Part shown: positions 55,469 through 63,443 of the stretch, in pieces
Layout of the letters: every line of letters begins with the position of its first letter
How positions within the stretch are numbered: position 1 is the first letter of the stretch
Program-made: the position numbers and the translations under genes
The notes under the pieces: model-generated
Databases searched by the model: none
What the model saw: the letters and a program-made list of their open reading frames with translations, nothing else
Told to the model about the DNA's origin: nothing
Assembly: GCA_964537975.1 (NCBI GenBank)
Contig: CAZIDP010000021.1
Span: forward strand, 1 to 64,000
Direction of reading: 5' to 3'
Length of the DNA: 64,000 nucleotides
Origin: SCBR16-9 sp964537975
GTDB taxonomy: Bacteria > Hydrogenedentota > Hydrogenedentia > Hydrogenedentales > SCBR16-9

Positions 55469-55514
55469 AGTGCAGCCTCCCGAAGCCCATGTTATGCGTA
55501 TATTTCACATTAGC

Positions 55515-55526
55515 TGAACCGGTTGT
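55515..55526. promoter_or_regulatory. LacI-type operator at the lacI promoter
   Basis: TGAACCGGTTGT on the plus strand. It lies just downstream of the -10 box of the promoter at 55533-55561, overlapping the likely transcription start, which suits autorepression. The second match is at 54406-54417. Confidence 0.6.
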
Positions 55527-55532
55527 GCTGAG

Positions 55533-55561
55533 AGTATACAACAGCTTATTTGATTTGTCAA
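55533..55561 (-). promoter_or_regulatory. Sigma-A-type promoter of lacI
   Basis: On the minus strand TTGACA (55561-55556), 17-bp spacer, TATACT (55538-55533). A near-perfect promoter about 65 bp upstream of the ATG at 55468. Confidence 0.75.
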
Positions 55562-55698
55562 CACTTTTATTTTTTATTTTTCGGATTTCCTGGGCCTCTG
55601 TTCCATACAACTTCTTATGTAGCAAAAAAAAGAAGGCGCACAAAAATACGCCCTCCGAAATTAAATTCTATATCAGCTACTTTACTTTTCCGAATGAG

Positions 55699-56916
55699 TC
55701 AATCTGTCCAAGCCACAAGTGGGGGGGTGGCATAATCCGCGTAACGATCAGCGACTTTGGCAGCTTCAACATCACCGGAATGTACATAAACACGATAGTT
55801 AAAGGTAATAGATTCACCAGCCTCCAGTGGCATGTCACCTTGCTCCATTGGCAAGAGACCTTCATTGTACGGGGCACCTTTAAAGTCATGATATCCAAAG
55901 CAATTCGCAGCCATCAGCCCATAATTGCGTACATGCCATGATGTGGGATGCCGGGGATTGTCGGGATGATCGAAAATGGAGAGGCCACGCCAGCCAACTT
56001 CCAAGTTGGCTGAAAAATCACACCAAGGTGATGGCTTACCCCACAGGGCACTTTCTCCTACATCCCCATGCGCATTGGTAATTACGGCGTTATCAGAGAT
56101 GTCCGGATGCATCCGCACAGCCAGCATACCCGCTTCTTTGGTATCGCGTAAGGTCACTGAACCATAATTCATGTTCAGCGTAATGTGGGTATCCATAAGA
56201 CGGCCATTAACAGGAGAAGCATAAAACCGGTATTCACGTGTTTCATCAAACTTGGGTGCGCCATCGGCATCCAGCCAGGACAATTCAAGAGCAATCCAGC
56301 CGTAGGCATCGCCAGAACCATAGGAAACTTCATTAATTCGCTGCTCGCTCGCGTCTGTACCCATGTGCCAAGTGTTGCCATTGTCATATTCCCCATGTGC
56401 TGTCCACATGGATGTATGGTGGACATGGTCTGTCGCACGATCCGATTCAATCATCGGCCAGTCTCGTGTAATACTGATGTCTCCTTCACCTCTGACAGGC
56501 CACAGGAATGGTTTGTTAAATTCATGCTTTACATGAAAGCTGGTGAAGTGCTTGTCTTCGATCACTACTGCCAGTACAGCACCTTCTTCTTGTGCTTCAA
56601 CAACTACTTTTGGCACATAATCATCAGGCTTGTCTGTTACTTGCACCGCATATCGGTGCTCCGCACCGGGTACCGCACCTTCAGGTATAAATACCAATTC
56701 TCCATTGCGTACTGTTGCAGGGTAGCGATTACCAGTCGATGGTTGTATTACGTAAACGAGACCATCAGGTGCTTCTCCATCCCAAGTCAAAGATATGGGT
56801 ACATTCTGACGCGGCGAATCGCCAGCAACAAGGCTCATTTCTCGACCATCGCGGGCAGATGCTGTCATGGTACATAACAGAACGAGGATTAAGCAGAGTT
56901 GTATCACTAATCTCAT
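55699..56916 (-). CDS. DUF6807 / PmoA-like family protein, exported
   Basis: Protein of about 405 residues starting at ATG 56916 (AAGGAAAGGA upstream) with a signal peptide (MRLVIQLCLILVLLCTMTAS). The rest matches the family often annotated PmoA (DUF6807): HVKHEFNKPFLWPVRGEGDI, RATDHVHHTSMWTAHGEYD, MLAVRMHPDI and RHPTSWHVRNYGLMAANCFG. The name is misleading; no methane monooxygenase genes are near, and a role in carbohydrate metabolism has been suggested by context in other genomes. The ORF extends upstream to 57024, but the signal peptide sets the start. It stands alone between lacI and groEL on the minus strand. Confidence 0.85.
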   Translation of the reverse strand: MRLVIQLCLILVLLCTMTASARDGREMSLVAGDSPRQNVPISLTWDGEAPDGLVYVIQPSTGNRYPATVRNGELVFIPEGAVPGAEHRYAVQVTDKPDDYVPKVVVEAQEEGAVLAVVIEDKHFTSFHVKHEFNKPFLWPVRGEGDISITRDWPMIESDRATDHVHHTSMWTAHGEYDNGNTWHMGTDASEQRINEVSYGSGDAYGWIALELSWLDADGAPKFDETREYRFYASPVNGRLMDTHITLNMNYGSVTLRDTKEAGMLAVRMHPDISDNAVITNAHGDVGESALWGKPSPWCDFSANLEVGWRGLSIFDHPDNPRHPTSWHVRNYGLMAANCFGYHDFKGAPYNEGLLPMEQGDMPLEAGESITFNYRVYVHSGDVEAAKVADRYADYATPPLVAWTD

Positions 56917-57087
56917 TGATATTGATTCCTTTCCTTTGAAACAACTACAAAATGGACATAATACTATGAATTGTTTTGTATATTCCAGAATAGGTACTCT
57001 ATCACACCTGCACTTGATCATCAAGAAATGCCTTCATGACCAACAAGTAAAACAAGTAAAAAGAAAGCATTCAATAAACAAGCTGCA

Positions 57088-57132
57088 ATAAAAAATCCGG
57101 GCCAACGCTGAAGTTCATCAGCATGAGCCCGG
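57088..57132 (-). terminator. Intrinsic terminator of groEL
   Basis: On the minus strand the stem CCGGGC (57132-57127) pairs with GCCCGG (57102-57097); inside, GCTGA and TCAGC form a second stem. A T-rich tract (GATTTTTTATT) follows. It lies about 45 bp after the groEL stop. Confidence 0.75.
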
Positions 57133-57175
57133 AGGAGATGGTAGAAATTGAAAACCTGTGGGTATAGGCAGAGTC

Positions 57176-58831
57176 TTACATCATGCCGCCCATTCCACCC
57201 ATACCGCCCATTCCACCCATACCGCCGCCACCACCACCGGCAGGCATCGGGGGTTCTTCTTCAGGTATGTCGGTAATGAGGCATTCAGTGGTAATGATCA
57301 TGGAAGCTGCGCTGGCACCATTTTGAAGTGCGCAACGAATAACTTTTGCAGGATCAATAATTCCTGCCTTGACCAAATCTTCCATTTCGCCTGTACTGGC
57401 ATTCAGTCCCGTATTGCCTTTAGCCTTTAATACATTCTCTACAATGACCGAACCTTCCAGGCCAGCGTTTTTAGCGATTATACGCAAAGGTTCTTTCATC
57501 GCCTGGCTGACTATCTTCACACCGACAGCTTCATCGCCTTCCAGTTCCATGGCATCAACTTTGGCCCGTGCACGCAACAGCGCAACACCACCACCGGCCA
57601 CGATACCTTCTTCGATAGCGGCCCGTGTGGCTGACAACGCGTCATCGGCGCGGTCTTTCTTTTCTTTGAGTTCCACTTCACTGGCAGCACCTACACGGAT
57701 TACTGCTACACCGCCAGCCAACTTGGCCAGGCGTTCCTGCAGCTTTTCCCGGTCATAGTCGGAAGTTGTTGCTTCAACCGCACGACGAATCTGCTCACAG
57801 CGACCTAAAATCTCTTTCTTGTCGCCAGCACCTTCAATTATAGTGGTATTGTCTTTTGTAACTTCAATACGTTTGGCCCGACCAAGCATGTCCATGGTGA
57901 TACTGTCAAGCTTGATACCCAGGTCTTCCGTGATGTACGTGCCACCGGTTACAATGGAAATGTCGCGCAGAATTTCTTTACGCCGATCACCAAATGCAGG
58001 TGCTTTTACGGCACAAACCTTCAGGATGCCGCGCAATGTATTGACTACCAATGTGGCCAGTGCTTCCCCTTCAACGTCTTCAGCAATTATAAGTAAGGGA
58101 CTGCTGCTCTGGGCAATTTGCTGTAATATGGGGAGAATTTCTTGGATACTGCTGATTTTCTTTTCACAGCAAAGCACATAACAGTCATCCAATACCGCTG
58201 TGAGGTCTTCACGACGATTGGAAAAATAGGCGGAGAGATAGCCGCGGTCAAACTGCATACCATCAACGACTTCTACTTCAGTTTCCAGGCTTTTGCCTTC
58301 TTCTATCGAGATAACACCATCTTCACCAACTTTTTCAATCGCCTCGGCAATTATCTCGCCTATAGTTTCATCGCCATTGGCTGAAACTGTAGCTACTTGC
58401 TTGATTTCATCTTTGCTGTTAACTTTTTTGGCGGCAGACCGAATTGCTTCCACAGCCACTGCGACAGCTTTGTCAATTCCACGCTTTACGTGTATGGGGT
58501 TTGCACCAGCAGTTACATGTTTCATGCCTTCATGTACAATACTTTGGGCAAGAACCGTTGCTGTTGTTGTACCATCACCTGCCTGATCACCGGTTTTGCT
58601 GGCAGCTTCGCGCAGCATCCGGGCACCCATATTTTCAAATGGTTCGTCTAAATCAATTTCCTTGGCTACTGTCACCCCGTCCTTGGTGATTTTAGGGGCG
58701 CCAAATGACTTTTCCATCAGGACGTTGCGACCCCTTGGGCCGAGTGTTGCTTTCACTGCGTTGGCTAATTTGTCAACGCCTGCCAGCAAGTGCAGCCTTG
58801 CGTCCTGTCCATATTGGAGTTGTTTGGCCAT
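57176..58831 (-). CDS. groEL: Chaperonin GroEL
   Basis: Hsp60 chaperonin of 551 residues. The N-terminus MAKQLQYGQDARLHLLAGVD, the ATP-binding GDQAGDGTTTATVLAQSI, and the late segment VVAGGGVALLRARA are canonical. The C-terminus is a long GGM-repeat tail. AAAGGAGA precedes the ATG at 58831; the frame continues to 58936 without a good start. It is transcribed from a strong promoter with a CIRCE operator. No groES is adjacent, on either strand, so it may be a second, stand-alone copy. It folds proteins in the cytoplasm. Confidence 0.95.
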   Translation of the reverse strand: MAKQLQYGQDARLHLLAGVDKLANAVKATLGPRGRNVLMEKSFGAPKITKDGVTVAKEIDLDEPFENMGARMLREAASKTGDQAGDGTTTATVLAQSIVHEGMKHVTAGANPIHVKRGIDKAVAVAVEAIRSAAKKVNSKDEIKQVATVSANGDETIGEIIAEAIEKVGEDGVISIEEGKSLETEVEVVDGMQFDRGYLSAYFSNRREDLTAVLDDCYVLCCEKKISSIQEILPILQQIAQSSSPLLIIAEDVEGEALATLVVNTLRGILKVCAVKAPAFGDRRKEILRDISIVTGGTYITEDLGIKLDSITMDMLGRAKRIEVTKDNTTIIEGAGDKKEILGRCEQIRRAVEATTSDYDREKLQERLAKLAGGVAVIRVGAASEVELKEKKDRADDALSATRAAIEEGIVAGGGVALLRARAKVDAMELEGDEAVGVKIVSQAMKEPLRIIAKNAGLEGSVIVENVLKAKGNTGLNASTGEMEDLVKAGIIDPAKVIRCALQNGASAASMIITTECLITDIPEEEPPMPAGGGGGGMGGMGGMGGMGGMM

Positions 58832-58942
58832 AATGCTACGGTCTCCTTTGTTTTGATAAACTCCGCGACTGCGGAAGATGCACCCAAGAGTGCCACACGC
58901 CCTGTGCGGCAATAACTGGTAGAATCGGGCACACACCCGATG

Positions 58943-58969
58943 TTAGCACTCCATTGAATCGAGTGCTAA
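58943..58969. promoter_or_regulatory. CIRCE operator (HrcA-binding inverted repeat)
   Basis: TTAGCACTC (58943-58951), 9-bp spacer, GAGTGCTAA (58961-58969): an exact match to the CIRCE consensus. It lies immediately downstream of the -10 box, so HrcA would block initiation until heat shock. No hrcA is present in the window. Confidence 0.95.
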
Positions 58970-58977
58970 CAGCCAAA

Positions 58978-59006
58978 ATTCTATCATAATGAACTTACCG
59001 TGTCAA
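58978..59006 (-). promoter_or_regulatory. Sigma-A-type promoter of groEL
   Basis: On the minus strand TTGACA (59006-59001), 17-bp spacer, TAGAAT (58983-58978), followed directly by CIRCE. Confidence 0.8.
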
Positions 59007-59101
59007 GCAGTTTTATGAACAATACTTGACGATAATGCGCTATATCATGATGAAGTGACTCAAAAACAGAACTGGTTCAGTTCAGCCCTGACAAATAATG
59101 A

Positions 59102-59139
59102 CCGGGGCGTATGTTGCCTTGTGGTTTGATACGCCCCGG
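59102..59139. terminator. Hairpin downstream of the E1 gene
   Basis: CCGGGGCGTAT (59102-59112) and ATACGCCCCGG (59129-59139) form a perfect 11-bp stem with a 16-nt loop. Position about 46 bp after the E1 stop suits a terminator for the dehydrogenase operon on the minus strand, though the T-run is poor. Confidence 0.6.
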
Positions 59140-59185
59140 CCAAGCACTACAGTAAGTAAATTATCATAATTACCTACTGTATAGT

Positions 59186-61717
59186 TTATTTAACACCATA
59201 CTTCGACAAAGCTATCATTTCTTCTTCAGAACGTAACAACTGGGGTTGATATCCGGGTAGTGGCTTGATCTGCTGGTGGTAGGCATCCAGGAACCAGAAA
59301 TCCTGCGGGAAGAAATCTTCTTCTTTCTCAGCAGGCGGCACGATCCAATTATGCGCGCCTAGCACGACCGGTGGAGCATCCAGATAATCAAAGGCCATCT
59401 GGGTTACATTACCGGCTACTGTATGCAGGTAACTTCCACGCTCACAGGCGTCACTGGCAAGTATCAGCTTACCAGTCTTCTTCAGGGAATTGACCAGAAT
59501 TTCATAATCGAACGGTACCAGACTACGGCCGTCAATCAGCTCCACAGAGATGCCATATTCTTTTTCCATCTTTTGGGCAGCATCCCAAGCACGATATAAT
59601 GTGGCGCCGAAGGTGAGGATGGTCAGGTCTTTACCTTCTTTGACGACGTTGGGCAGACCGATAGGTACTCTGTAGTAATCTTTCGGCACCCCACCTTTGT
59701 GGAAAATTTCGGTTTGTGATGAGTACAGGCGTTGACTCTCGAAAAAGACCACCGGATCCGAACCACTGAGGGCGGTGGCCAACATTCCTTTGGCATCGTA
59801 CGGTGTGGCGGGGAAGACCACCTTCAGTCCCGGTATGTGGGCGCATAAGGCTGTCCAGTCCTGGGAGTGCTGGGCACCGTACTTATTGCCCACAGACACC
59901 CGCAATACTACTGGCATCTTGCAATAACCACCCGACATGGATTGCCATTTCGAAAGCTGGTTAAAAACTTCATCGCCAGCACGACCCAGGAAGTCACAGT
60001 ACATGAGTTCGACGAGTGCCTTGCCGCCTTCCAGTGCGTAACCAACTGCGGTACCGACAATAGCGGCCTCAGAAATGGGTGAATTGAAAAGACGATGATA
60101 GGGCAACACTTCTGTTAAGCCTTGGTATACAGCAAAGGCACCACCCCAGTCACGATTTTCTTCGCCATATGCTACCAGTCGGTGATCATTGTAGAAATGA
60201 TGAATAACCGTTTCAAACAGGGCCTCACCATAGGTGATTGCTTTGTTGCCCTTTAATACCTGGCCGTCTTCTGCGATCCCACTACGTGACTTTTTGTTAA
60301 TGATTTTAAAACGTGGGCTTTCTTCCATAGGTGCCAGGACGTCGGTATCGTACTTTAGTCCGGGCAGTTCTTCTTCTATCTCATTGGAATAAATGATCTG
60401 AGATACGCCCTGGTGCGGGGTCAAGACCATTCGAGGTGACAATTCCGGATCAATAGCCAGCTTACATGCCTTGGAGCATTTGCGCACCGCGTATTCCTTG
60501 ATAGCGTCGATGTCGTCCTGCTTTACGACGCCAGCTTCCAGCAGCTTGTCGCCAAATTCGACAATCGGGTCAACCTTTCGCCACATCTCAATTTCATCGC
60601 GCTCACGATAAGAGGACTGATCGCTGGGGGAGTGGCCGGTCTGGCGGTAGCATTGCACCTCAAGCAGGATTGGTCCACGCCCTTCCTGTATCAGGCCCAT
60701 CTTGCGTTTATAGGCGTCTGCAACACTCAAAGGATTGTTGCCGTCAACACATTCCGCATGCATGTTTTCAGGATTGACACCAGCTCCAACACGGGCAATG
60801 CGTTCAATCCCCATAGTTTCACCTATGGGCTGACCACCCATGCCATAGAAGTTGTTCATGAAGTTGAAGACAATTGGAAGACCGCCCTGATACTCTTTGT
60901 CCCATAACTTGTGGAATTGTGCCATGGAAGCAAAGCCAAGTGCTTCCCAGACAGGACCGCAACCCAACGAAGCATCTCCAATATTCGCTACGGTGATACC
61001 ACCAGCTTTTTGAACCTTTTTGAATAATGCGGAGCCGGTCGCGATGTCGGCGCTGCCGCCCACCAGAGCATTGTTCGGGAAAATGCCGAATGGTGTGAAG
61101 AACACATGCATGGAGCCACCCATGCCTTTATTAAAGCCGGTTTCCTTGCCAAAAATTTCAGCAAGCAATCCAAACAGCAGGTAGTCAATACCGCGTTCTT
61201 CGTCTTCTGTGCTGCTGAATGGGTTACGGACACCTGCCTTCAAGACCGACCAGTCCGGATTATGATCTTCCACTATCTTTAATATAGTGCCATCAAAATA
61301 GGATTCCATCAAGGTTTGTAATGATGCACCTTGAAGTTCATCTACTGCGCGTAAGCCCTTGGCAATTACTTCACCATGGCTACGGTGACTTCCGAAGATG
61401 TGATCATTAACTTTCAGATGGAAACATTCACCGACAGCGGCTGCCTCCTGTCCTGTAGACAGATGCGCCGGGCCCAGGTGGTTGTAATCAATCCCCTGAT
61501 AACTTTGAACTTTTTTGATGCTGTCAAGCATGCTTTCAAATTCACGAATCAAAACCATGTCTCGGAAAACCCGAACAAGTTTGCTGGCATTGATGTCGGA
61601 GTTATCTTTTAGTTCTTGTTTGATTGTTTTCTTATATACGTTGACCGGGATTGTACCCAGTTTTAAATTGTCACTTTTCCGGACATCTTCCGGAATAACC
61701 ATTAATTGTTTAGCCAT
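59186..61717 (-). CDS. 2-oxoacid dehydrogenase E1, fused alpha-beta (pyruvate or branched-chain)
   Basis: Thiamine-diphosphate enzyme of 843 residues. The alpha part (about 1-480) has the TPP/Mg motif NIGDASLGCGPVWEALGFAS, with VFNFMNN, and SDQSSYRERDEIEMW; the beta part (about 500-843) starts ITYGEALFETVIHHFYNDHR and carries VAYGEENRDWGG, GYALEGGKALVELMYCDFLG and the C-terminal helical domain. In most bacteria the two are separate genes, with fused forms in a minority. It decarboxylates a 2-oxoacid and transfers the acyl group to the E2 lipoyl arm. The E2 gene lies 76 bp upstream in the same operon. Specificity between pyruvate and branched-chain substrates cannot be set from sequence alone. 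Confidence 0.88.
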   Translation of the reverse strand: MAKQLMVIPEDVRKSDNLKLGTIPVNVYKKTIKQELKDNSDINASKLVRVFRDMVLIREFESMLDSIKKVQSYQGIDYNHLGPAHLSTGQEAAAVGECFHLKVNDHIFGSHRSHGEVIAKGLRAVDELQGASLQTLMESYFDGTILKIVEDHNPDWSVLKAGVRNPFSSTEDEERGIDYLLFGLLAEIFGKETGFNKGMGGSMHVFFTPFGIFPNNALVGGSADIATGSALFKKVQKAGGITVANIGDASLGCGPVWEALGFASMAQFHKLWDKEYQGGLPIVFNFMNNFYGMGGQPIGETMGIERIARVGAGVNPENMHAECVDGNNPLSVADAYKRKMGLIQEGRGPILLEVQCYRQTGHSPSDQSSYRERDEIEMWRKVDPIVEFGDKLLEAGVVKQDDIDAIKEYAVRKCSKACKLAIDPELSPRMVLTPHQGVSQIIYSNEIEEELPGLKYDTDVLAPMEESPRFKIINKKSRSGIAEDGQVLKGNKAITYGEALFETVIHHFYNDHRLVAYGEENRDWGGAFAVYQGLTEVLPYHRLFNSPISEAAIVGTAVGYALEGGKALVELMYCDFLGRAGDEVFNQLSKWQSMSGGYCKMPVVLRVSVGNKYGAQHSQDWTALCAHIPGLKVVFPATPYDAKGMLATALSGSDPVVFFESQRLYSSQTEIFHKGGVPKDYYRVPIGLPNVVKEGKDLTILTFGATLYRAWDAAQKMEKEYGISVELIDGRSLVPFDYEILVNSLKKTGKLILASDACERGSYLHTVAGNVTQMAFDYLDAPPVVLGAHNWIVPPAEKEEDFFPQDFWFLDAYHQQIKPLPGYQPQLLRSEEEMIALSKYGVK

Positions 61718-61793
61718 TGTCCATTGACCTTTTTTGTTGCGCGTATCGACTTCGAGCCGCTGTTTTTGAATTTATCCCCTGAACCTGGTCTGC

Positions 61794-63173
61794 CTAGTAA
61801 TCGGCATTCTCAAGTATCTCTTTCAAGCGGCCCAGGAACTGTGCCGCAACTGCACCATCGATGACCCTGTGATCACTCGACAAGGTTACTTTCATGATTG
61901 GTCGCACATGGATGCCCCCGTCAATGACAACAGGCCGGTCTTTGATTTGGCCGACTGCCAGTATGGCACTGTCCGGTTGATTGATAATGGCAGTAAAATG
62001 GTCCACGCCGAAGACGCCCAGATTCGATACGGTAAAGGTGTTGCCGGTGTAATCTTCCGGAGTCAACTTTCCAGTACGTGCTTTTTCAGCCAGTACCTTG
62101 CTTTCCCTGCTGATGTCCTGTAGCGATTTCTTCTGCATCTGCTTAATTACCGGCACAATAAGTCCAGTCGGCAAGGTCACTGCAAAACCGATATTGATGT
62201 CTTGTAATTCTTCGATTGCATCGCCCAACCACCGGGAATTAACAACGGGGTAGTCCTGAATGGCACGAGCACATGCCCGCAGAACCAGCTCATTAAATGA
62301 AGGTTTGAAATCACCCAGTCCGGTGCGATATGCCATGGACTTTTTCATATCTACTTCAATTGTGATATAGAAATGGGGTGCACCAAACTTGCTCTCGATC
62401 ATCCGCTGGGCAATGACCTTGCGCATCGGAGAAAGTGGTGTCACCTTGCCATCGCCGGAAGGCGCAATTGGCTGTATGGCCTGTTTTGGAACGGAAGCTG
62501 AAGTAGCAGGAACTGTGCCACCCTCAAGAGCTGAGGCGATGTCTTCTTTTACGACACGGCCACTGGGACCAGTACCTTCAACGGTTGTGAGGTCTATTCC
62601 GCCCATCTTTGCCATGCGACGCGCAGAAGGTGAGCTTGCAACAGCCTCTTGACCAGCCTCATAGGCCAACACATCGGCTTCAAGCACGCGACCGTGTGGG
62701 CCGCTACCATCCAGTTGCGTTAAATCTACATCATGCGAATCAGCAGTTTTTCGGGCACGCGGTGAGGCAAATCCTGATGTTGTAGAAACTTTTGCAGTAG
62801 AACCAGATGACGCGACTTCAACCTCTGGTTCTGGAGCAACTTCTGTCTTGGCTTCTTCTACCTTTGGAGACTCTGCTTCTGCTGGTGCTGCACTTCCGCT
62901 CCCTGTAGCATATTGGGCGAGATCAGGAATTGCTTCTCCGGCATCACCGACCAATGCCACAACAGTGAAAACAGGGACTTCTTCGTCTTCCTGCACCAGA
63001 ATTTTACGAAGGGTACCTTCCTCTGCAGATTCATATTCGATTTCTGCCTTGTCAGTCTGAATGGTAAAAATAGGTTCACCAACAGCAATGCTGTCACCTT
63101 CTTTTTTTAACCATTGCACAATGGAGGCCTCTTCCACCGATTGCCCCAACTGCGGCATTTTAATTTCTTTCAT
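61794..63173 (-). CDS. 2-oxoacid dehydrogenase E2 (dihydrolipoamide acyltransferase)
   Basis: Protein of 459 residues. One lipoyl domain (about 1-80; lipoyl-Lys K42 in QTDKAEIEYESAEEG) is followed by an Ala/Glu-rich linker and two peripheral-subunit-binding domains (ASPRARKTADSHDVDLTQLD about 135-170; SPSARRMAKMGGIDLTTVEG about 180-216). The catalytic domain ends with DHRVIDG (H435, D439). Most bacterial E2 proteins have one subunit-binding domain; two suggests separate docking of E1 and E3 or higher stoichiometry. No E3 gene is in the window. Confidence 0.9.
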   Translation of the reverse strand: MKEIKMPQLGQSVEEASIVQWLKKEGDSIAVGEPIFTIQTDKAEIEYESAEEGTLRKILVQEDEEVPVFTVVALVGDAGEAIPDLAQYATGSGSAAPAEAESPKVEEAKTEVAPEPEVEVASSGSTAKVSTTSGFASPRARKTADSHDVDLTQLDGSGPHGRVLEADVLAYEAGQEAVASSPSARRMAKMGGIDLTTVEGTGPSGRVVKEDIASALEGGTVPATSASVPKQAIQPIAPSGDGKVTPLSPMRKVIAQRMIESKFGAPHFYITIEVDMKKSMAYRTGLGDFKPSFNELVLRACARAIQDYPVVNSRWLGDAIEELQDINIGFAVTLPTGLIVPVIKQMQKKSLQDISRESKVLAEKARTGKLTPEDYTGNTFTVSNLGVFGVDHFTAIINQPDSAILAVGQIKDRPVVIDGGIHVRPIMKVTLSSDHRVIDGAVAAQFLGRLKEILENADY

Positions 63174-63225
63174 ATTTGATTCCTAAGTTCGAGTTGGAAA
63201 CCGTGGGTGATGCTATTACCCAATT

Positions 63226-63266
63226 AGTCCGCGAAGTGTATTCGCATACACCATGTTTCGCGGACT
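63226..63266. other. Long hairpin between the DeoR-type regulator and E2
   Basis: AGTCCGCGAA (63226-63235) pairs with TTCGCGGACT (63257-63266), and inside it GTGTA (63236-63240) pairs with TACAC (63247-63251) around a TTCGCA loop. The left arm continues without a break, the right arm after a 5-nt bulge. It lies 50-90 bp upstream of the E2 start in the likely leader. It could be a terminator for the regulator gene, an operator, or an RNA element; a T-run is absent. Confidence 0.5.
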
Positions 63267-63443
63267 GGACTGAAAACAGGATGCGTAGGCCGCACTGCTT
63301 GCCCATGGAGTATACGTATATATATAAACCGTTCCACCTCACCTGATCAGAATTTCGGTGTACGGAGTAAACCGCCGTAAGTAGTTCAAGACACAATTAG
63401 TACTTTGTACTGCTGTATAGGGGAAAATAAACTAAATAGAATC

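Noticed and set aside
58832..58936. Longer start of GroEL
   Set aside because: The extension has no ribosome binding site and would precede the canonical MAKQ start; AAAGGAGA lies before 58831.
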